Shown: in pieces, positions 55,401 through 61,839 of the stretch
Layout: each line of letters opens with the position of its first letter
Position numbering within the stretch: position 1 is the stretch's first letter
Origin: Triparma columacea
Taxonomy: Eukaryota > Sar > Bolidophyceae > Parmales > Triparmaceae
DNA: 61,839 bases
Direction: 5' to 3'
Assembly (NCBI GenBank): GCA_030267965.1
Contig: BRYA01000200.1
Location: 7,171-69,009, forward strand
The notes under the pieces: generated by a model
Seen by the model: only the letters and a program-made list of their open reading frames with translations
Database searches by the model: none
Told to the model about the DNA's origin: nothing
Program-made: the position numbers and the translations under genes

Positions 55401-58400
55401 GCAGCAGTCATCATGCCCCCTGTTTCAGAACGACCAATAGGTCTCATGGACGGTCCAGTAGCGGACAGGACTAAAAGGAGCAACTCGACGATAATCGACG
55501 AACATGAGACGAGCACTGCACTGATTTTACACCTGAACTTTAAAGTGGGCGAAGAGGCAAGATTAGTTTCTCGATGCTCAAAGAGAAGAGCACCGCCAAC
55601 GACACAGTCAGCATCGACGCTAACGGAGAACGCACAATCCTTTCAGCGCGGGACATCTCATGACTGCAGTGGCGACGACGACAGGAACTATGACGACTGC
55701 CACGTTAAGAGGTCAGGGGAAGAGGCACACCAGGGTGATAATTTCCAACGAAGGGACACCGCCCTTGGCTCCAATTTGCGCGACGGACTTGACATGAATG
55801 AGATCATCTCATTGTATGCGAGTATTAGCACAACCATATGCTATCTTCTTTGCGCAATTGGATTGTTCGCCTCCCTTATTGTCAGGGTGGGCGGTTGCGC
55901 CCTTCTGAAGATAGGATCTAAGATTGAGCCGACTGGAAGGTCTAGGGCCAAAAGTGCGAGGATCATGATCATGAATTCTTCCAAGAAATGTTCCTCCCTA
56001 ATTAAATGCAGGCAAGCAAAGTCGCGTATGCCGACTTTCCGGAAATATTTGATAATGTCGAGTCTAATTTTTTGGGCCTGCTTAGTCGTCGTCAGAGGGA
56101 GATCATTGGCTGAGGTGAACGTGGGCAATATGAATGGACTGTTTAACAAGGTCAGTAATGGAGTGTATAGCGGCACTAACACTGGCAACTCTATCATGGC
56201 GAATGGTGACACTATGATTCTAGCTGATGGGTCCTATAAATGCTCAGAGGGGACTTGTGCAGATGATTTTGACATGCTGTACATAGTAGACTTGAATGGA
56301 GAGATCAAGTGTGTGGAGGACAACGCAAGCTGTGTGTTGGATGGAGAGAATGAAAGAAGAGGGATGCAGGTGTGGGGAACTGGGAGTGGTACACTTATTC
56401 TCCGAGCTCTCACCTTAGACAAGGGCGATGCATATGAAGGTGGAGGGGTTTACATTTGGAGTGGTGCTGTAGTGGGCTTGGAGCTCTGTATCTTCTCCAA
56501 CAATAGAGCTACAAGCAGTTGGGATGGAGGTGGAGCTATTTATGTTGAGGATAGTGGAACTACTGTCAATATCTACGGAACAAGATTCTCTGGAAACACA
56601 GCAGACTCAGGAAAGGGTGATGATATTTACAGAAACTCTGACTTTGGTTCACCAACCATCACCATCCACAATACGTGCCCTTCTCCCTACTCCTCCAACA
56701 CTCCAATCCAAGGTAAGACGAGAATGAGGATTGTATAGTCTGTAGAACCATTCCTACCTCCACTACTCACTTCACATTACCGCTGCACCAACTCCTATTC
56801 CTTCCCTCTCCTTTCTCAGGGTCTGCTTTAGATACTCATGGCAATGTAAGAGGCAGTAAAAACTCTTTCACAGATTGTCTTAATCCCTGTGTTGCCACCA
56901 CCTCACCATCTGATGATGGGTCGGATGGGAACTTCTACTGCATCAATGGGGGAGTTGTTGGAGGTGGGTGGGATGGCTCATCTTGCACGTGCACTTCCTG
57001 CAACACTGGCTTCGGTGGTCCAAACTGTGCTACCTGCCCTACAGGCTATAGTGGATCACCTCCTGATGATTGCTCTCCTGATCCTTGTCAAGCCACATTG
57101 ACCTCTACTGACGATGGGTCTGATGGTAACTTCTACTGCATCAATGGGGGAGATATTGGTGGGACTACTGGCTCCTGCACCTGCTCTTCTTGCTACACTG
57201 GGTTTAGTGGGAGTAGCTGTCAAGGCACTATACATCATGTGGACGGGATGATCGAGCTGTTCAACACGGTTAGTAATGAGGATTATTATACTTCCAACAC
57301 TGGCAACTCCATCATGGCGAATGGTGACACTGCTATTCTAGCTGTTGGGCCATATAAATGCTCAGAGGGGATTTGGGCAGATAGTTATAGCATGCTGTGG
57401 CCACAGCACTTGAATGGAGAGGTCAAGTGTGTGGAGGACAACGCAAGCTGTGTGTTGGATGGAGAGAATCAAAGAAGAGGGATGTATGTGAGTGGAACTG
57501 GGAGTGGTACACTTATTCTCCGAGCTCTCACCTTAGACAAGGGGTATGCTAGTTTTGGTGGAGGGGCTTACATTGAGTGGGGTGCCATAGTGGACTTGAA
57601 GCTCTGTATCTTCTCCAATAATAGAGCTACAAGTAGTGATTCTGGAGGTGGAGCAATTTATGTTTCTAGTACTGGAGGTACCATTAACGTCTACGGAACA
57701 AGCTTCAATGGAAACACAGCAGACTCAGGAAATGGTGATGACATTTACAACAACGGCGGAACCATCACAATCCACAATACGTGCCCTACTCCCTACTCCT
57801 CCAACACTCCATTCCAAGGTAAGACGATAATAAGGATTGTGTAGTCTGTAGAACCATTCCTAACCACACAACTCACTTTACGCTACCGCTGCACTGATTC
57901 CTATTCCTCCCTCTCTCCTTTCTTAGGGTCCGCTTTGGATACTCACGGCACCATCTATGGCGATACATACTCGTATTCTGGCTGCCTTGGGGATCCCTGT
58001 GTTGCCAGTAGCGCCCCCTCTGATGATGGCTCCGACGGGAACTTCTACTGCGTTAACGGTGGGGAAATTGGGGGCACATGGAGCGAGGTTGCCTCATTTT
58101 GCACCTGCACTTTATGCGACACTTACTACAGTGGTACACACTGTGAGATAGCCGAGAGTTGCCAAGCAACGTCAGAACCAACAGATGACGGATCAGACGG
58201 AAACTTTTACTGCATCAACGGAGGGCAGGTTGGCGGTATGCCTGGGTCTTGCACATGTGCTTCTTGCTATGACAACGTTGGTGGTCCAAACTGTGCCACA
58301 TGTGCTGAAGGCTACAGCGGTGATGCCCCCTGGTGTTTCCTTGGTTGTGTATCTAGTGCCAATCCTTCTGATGATGGCTCAATTGAAAATTCAGGAAAAT

Positions 58401-61226
58401 TTTACTGTGTAAACGGGGGAACGATTGGAGGAATTGCAGGACAATGCACCTGCACACAATGTGATGCCGGATTTACAGGCTCAAACTGTGAGACTCCTAC
58501 TCCCTGTCAAGCTACCACCAATCCTTCTGATGACGGTTCTTTGGAGAATGGTGGGAACTTCTACTGCATAAATGGGGGAATCATTGGAGGAGTTGCAGGA
58601 TCATGCTACTGCACACAATGTGATGCAGGATTTGAAGGCTTTCACTGTCAGACTCCTAAACCCTGTCAAGCTACCACCAATCCTTATGATGACGGTTCTT
58701 TGGAGAAGGATGGGAACTTCTACTGCATAAATCGAGGAAGTATTGGAGGAATTGCAGGATCATGCAACTGCACACAATGTGATGCCGGATTTGAAGGCTT
58801 ACACTGTGAGACTGCAATGAAAAACACACAGAACAATGAAGCTATGATTGGAGGAGCCGTCACTGCTGTGCTTCTTCTTTTTTGTATTGTGCTCCTCTAT
58901 TTTCTGAGACAAAACAAATTAAAAACAATTGCTAATGAGATCAAATCACTGGCTTCAGTTTTGCCACTCAACAGCACCAACATTCCCTCAGTAGTTGCTC
59001 CAGCAGAAGGTGTCCTGAGTGACAGTCAATATGACAAGATAGCAATTGCAAAGACGGCAAACAAAATGAAGAACCAGGTTCAAACATATACACCTGAAGA
59101 GGAGAAACACATCGAAAAGGGCATTGAATTGCATTTGAGGTGGAAGGAAATTGAAACCAAGGCAAAGATCATAAAGAGCCCTGACGAAAGAGTTGACATG
59201 AAGTTGTTCTACCCAGAAGGAGAGGTGGTGGCAACACTTGTTGCTTCAACCACTCTAGACACAACTGCTGAGGAAGGTGCAGCCTGGGCTATAGTTCATC
59301 TCGATAGTATGACAAAGAAGCGGAATGCGGTAAGAAATGGAATAACACACTTGAAGGTTGTGCATGTCAACCCCCATTCCCTATACTACGTCACTTCAAG
59401 AAATATGGGAATCCCTGGTATGGCTGCTCGAGATTCGAGGAACATATTGACTTGGAAGAAGCAGGAAGATGGCAGTATGATAGTAAGCAATTTGGATTCT
59501 GAGGCCATGAAGAAGAAGTACCCTGTCAAGAAAGGTAATGTCTTGGTTGAAGCGCAGTCCACCTATGTATATGAGCCAACAGACGCAATAGGAGATGTGC
59601 CTCAGACAAAAGTTACATTTACTGCAAAGATTGACATGAAGGTGAGGAGTGGGCGGAATGAGGAATGTGGGGGGGAGAGTGCAAAAGGATTTACGTGGGA
59701 AGGTCACAGCGACAATGTATTCCAAACTAACTAACCCCATCCCCGAACCCCCCAACCTCCACCCAAAGGGCTACATCCCACCCTCATTTGTCAACATGTT
59801 TGCTTCAAAGTTTCTCTCACAGATCTCAGATCTTAGAAAGGACTTTGACAAGAGCAAGGAGATTGAAGCCTTCAAGATTAGCAGTGGAGACACAGCTAGT
59901 AAAATGTCAAGAAATAACATTGAGCCTTCTCTGTTGGTTGACAGCTTTGAGCTGGAGTTTGAGAGAGACAAGAAGGGTGACAAGGTTTCTCTTGGCAAGG
60001 GCGCTTTTGGAAATGTGCTCTTGGCAGACTACCACGGGACAAAATGTGCTTACAAGGAGATCCTTCTGTCATCACTCTCACAAGAGACTCTGGAAAGGTT
60101 CTTCCTTGAGCTAAAGCTCATTGGAACTCTGAGGCATCCCAACATTGCTCAGTGCCTTGGTGTTGTGTGGGAGCTAGAAGACCATGGCATCATGTTTGAG
60201 CTGTGTAAGAATGGAGGTCTTGATGACTTTCAAAAGAAGTACAAGAAGCATGGACTGGTGAGTTGGAGTGACACAAAAGCTGTACGCGAGGCTAGGGATT
60301 TACTTTCACCATCAACCATAGAAGAAGATACAGATCTGTCTTTGCTTTTAGTTAAGGGAGTGGGACTCAAGATGGCCTGGGCGCTTGAAATCTGCAAGGG
60401 TTGTGCTTTCCTTCATGGGAAGCACCCTCCAATTGTACACCGAGACCTGAAATGTGCAAATGTTTTGATCAGCAATGATCTCACCGCAAAGATTACTGAT
60501 TTTGGAGAGAGCAGGCATTTGGGGAGCGAAGGGGATGAGGAGAAAACAATGACAACTGTTGGGACACCCTATTTCATGGCTCCAGAAGTGTTCAGTTCAG
60601 ATGATGTTGACAGGATGTACTCAAAAGAGGTAGATGTTTACTCCTATGGTATGCTGCTGTTAGAAATCTTTTATGATGGAGAGATCAAGAAGGCCTTCAG
60701 GAAGGGGTGGGGACCAATGGTTGTGATGAACAGGGTAGGGAATGGATGGAGACCTGATTTGAAATTGGTGGAGGCAGAGGATGAAGATCTCGCTGATATC
60801 ATGAGAAAGTGCTGGGTTAGAGAACCTGAAAAGAGACCATCATTCAAGGAAATGATAAAGTTTTTCCAGAAAAAGCTTGACATGGAGAAAATGAATATGA
60901 AGAATTTGCTGTTTGAACAGAGTGAGAAGGAAGACAAGCCTAGGACTATTGAGCCTGTTCACAAAAACAAGTTAGCAGCTTCAGCACCAGTACAAAGGTC
61001 GCCTTCAGCAGATGTTAAAGTTTTGGTAAAACCTAGCTTTCTTGATGGCCTTTTAAATGATGGCATAATGCCAGAGCCAGTGGAGGTGAGGCAAAGTAAA
61101 GTAACATTCATGGAAGAAAAAGTGAAAGGTAGCTCAGAAGAAGACAAGGAAGGTGACAAGGATGGAAATGAAACCAGTGGTTCTGGGATGACAATGCTTT
61201 TGGCTGGACTCAAGCATGAAGGTTAA
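52492..61226 (+). CDS. Modular receptor-type kinase: beta-helix/EGF ectodomain, START, TKL kinase
   Basis: Exons: 52492-53392, 53556-53660, 53909-54259, 54459-54764, 54883-55062, 55228-56712, 56820-57818, 57927-59641 and 59769-61226. They give 2499 residues, in phase. Exons 2-7 are all phase 1-1. A signal peptide (MRSVMLISYLAFVAQSV) opens about 800 acidic residues of unknown type. Hydrophobic segments lie at about 805-832 and 887-905. Two beta-helix units resembling polymorphic membrane proteins (GTLILRALTLDKG, CIFSNNRATSS, GGAIYV) alternate with Cys-rich EGF-like modules (DDGSDGNFYCINGG, CTQCDAGF). A membrane span lies at about 1747-1770. START-like residues run from 1835 to 2045 (LKVVHVNPHSLYYVTSR, YIPPSFVNMF). 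The kinase, about 2078-2385, has GKGAFGNV, CAYKEI, HRDLKCAN, DFGES, APEVF and DVYSYGMLLLEI. An alternative is two genes, the receptor starting at ATG 56028. Confidence 0.8.
53393..53555. repeat. Duplicated intron, copy 1
   Basis: This intron of the receptor-kinase locus is almost identical over its full length (about 160 bp) to the intron at 55063-55227. That includes the last bases of the exon before it (TATGAAG) and the CTTCGCTCCT tract before the acceptor. Confidence 0.9.
55063..55227. repeat. Duplicated intron, copy 2
   Basis: Copy of the 53393-53555 intron. It has a few substitutions and small indels, such as CCTTAAAAAAC in place of CCCTCAAAAAAAC, and a longer CTCCTCACAG end. The exons around it have diverged much more than the intron itself. 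Confidence 0.9.
56713..56819. repeat. Duplicated intron between beta-helix and EGF exons, copy 1
   Basis: Intron with GTAAGACGAG donor and TTTCTCAG acceptor. It is closely similar to the intron at 57819-57926, showing that exon plus intron were copied as a unit. Confidence 0.88.
57819..57926. repeat. Duplicated intron between beta-helix and EGF exons, copy 2
   Basis: Copy of 56713-56819. It shares TAGTCTGTAGAACCATTCCT and the 3' pyrimidine tract. The exon after each copy begins with the same GSALDTHG peptide. Confidence 0.88.
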
Positions 61227-61770
61227 AGGGAATGGTGGCAAGGGGAAGGAAGTTCTTTATAGCTGTGGAGGTAAACTAGAGAAATGTTGTATGTAGTGAA
61301 CTGTTAGTTTAATTGCACTTTGCTTCTCTTTGTTCTAGGCTTCGCTGTGTAGAAGTGTGTTATGAAAAAGGAGTTTGTTGGATGTTGGGGTTGGAGACAG
61401 AGGGTAAGGGAAGGGAGTGTGTGGGGAAAGTATTGTGTAGGTGAGAGGAAGGGGAAGGAGAGAGGAGGAGCGAGGCTTGTGGGGGGTTGTGTAGTTGTTT
61501 TGGGTTGAGAGGAGAGAGTAGCAGATAGGAGAAGATAAGGTGGAGTGGTGTGTGAGTGTATTTGTGCGTGGGTGTGTGAGTGTGTTAGAGGAGTTGAGAG
61601 AAGAGAGGAAAGAAGAAAAGAGTATAAGGTAGAGTGGTGTGTGTTTTTGTGTGGGTGTGAGAGGAAGAGAGTGTGTGTATGAGTGTGTTAGAGGAGTTGA
61701 GAGAAGAGAGTAGGGAAGAAAAGGTATGAGGTAGATTGGTATGTGTTTGTGTGTGATAGTGTGTAGAAAA
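61227..61770. other. 3' flank with purine/TG-rich imperfect repeats
   Basis: After the kinase stop codon the strand becomes G/A- and TG-rich. From about 61530 an imperfect unit of about 90-120 bp recurs, with GTGTGTTAGAGGAGTTGAG, then AGAAGAGAG, then TAAGGTAGAGTGGTGTG. No gene was recognised. Confidence 0.6.
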
Positions 61771-61839
61771 GAGAAGTAAAGAGAAGTAAAGAGAAGTAAA
61801 GAGAAGTAAAGAGAAGTAAAGAGAAGTAAAGAGAAGTAA
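61771..61839. repeat. Decamer tandem repeat at the window edge
   Basis: Seven copies of GAGAAGTAAA (the last one cut by the edge) run perfectly to the end of the window, so the array probably continues beyond it. Confidence 0.97.

Overview
The window is nuclear DNA of a eukaryote, most likely a photosynthetic stramenopile (ochrophyte alga). At least four proteins begin with a signal peptide followed by a basic, Ser/Thr-rich stretch with an aromatic or hydrophobic residue near the cleavage site. This is the bipartite presequence of secondary red plastids. Genes are dense, on both strands, and cut by short introns (mostly 50-250 bp) with GTGAG/GTAAG donors and pyrimidine-rich tracts ending in CAG or TAG. 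A bolidophyte/Parmales-type alga would fit (short introns, BspA-type LRR families), but the clade is inference.

Layout. 1-2.0 kb: 3' part of a minus-strand gene built from duplicated 33-45 bp mini-exons. 3.4-7.9 kb: SEN1/UPF1-type SF1 helicase (-). 8.1-10.2 kb: kanadaptin-like FHA protein (+). 11.0-12.6 kb: divergent protein kinase (+). 12.7-18.7 kb: 1927-residue protein with a Tudor-like N-terminus (-). 19.0-19.9 kb: plastid NFU iron-sulfur scaffold (+). 20.0-22.7 kb: COG5 Golgi tether subunit (-), holding a 45-bp assembly gap. 23.5-24.6 kb: p24/GOLD cargo-receptor-like protein (+). 25.2-28.4 kb: three tandem BspA-type LRR genes (+). 28.5-30.4 kb: a small membrane protein (-) and a plastid M41-like HEAAH protein (+). 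30.5-33.2 kb: secreted GH2 beta-mannosidase-type enzyme (-). 33.5-37.2 kb: SAM plus multi-IQ protein (-). 38.7-39.6 kb: DUF7726-like protein (-). 40.0-41.5 kb: probable plastid zinc-ribbon/WW-like protein (+). 41.8-46.9 kb: large polytopic membrane protein with threefold internal repetition (+). 46.9-47.4 kb: small single-pass membrane protein (-). 47.8-50.9 kb: 12-exon zinc-finger/RING-like gene with a NUMOD1-like segment (-). 51.0-52.2 kb: plastid J-domain protein (+). 52.5-61.2 kb: a 2499-residue modular locus (+) with beta-helix and EGF-like ectodomains, a membrane span, START and a TKL-type kinase.

Exon joins were worked out by hand from splice signals and reading phase. Every multi-exon model given closes in phase, except where the N gap interrupts COG5 and where gene 1 runs off the left edge. 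There is no operon logic: neighbours are functionally unrelated. The most unusual loci are the START-kinase receptor, the mini-exon array, the LRR triplet and the threefold-repeated membrane protein.
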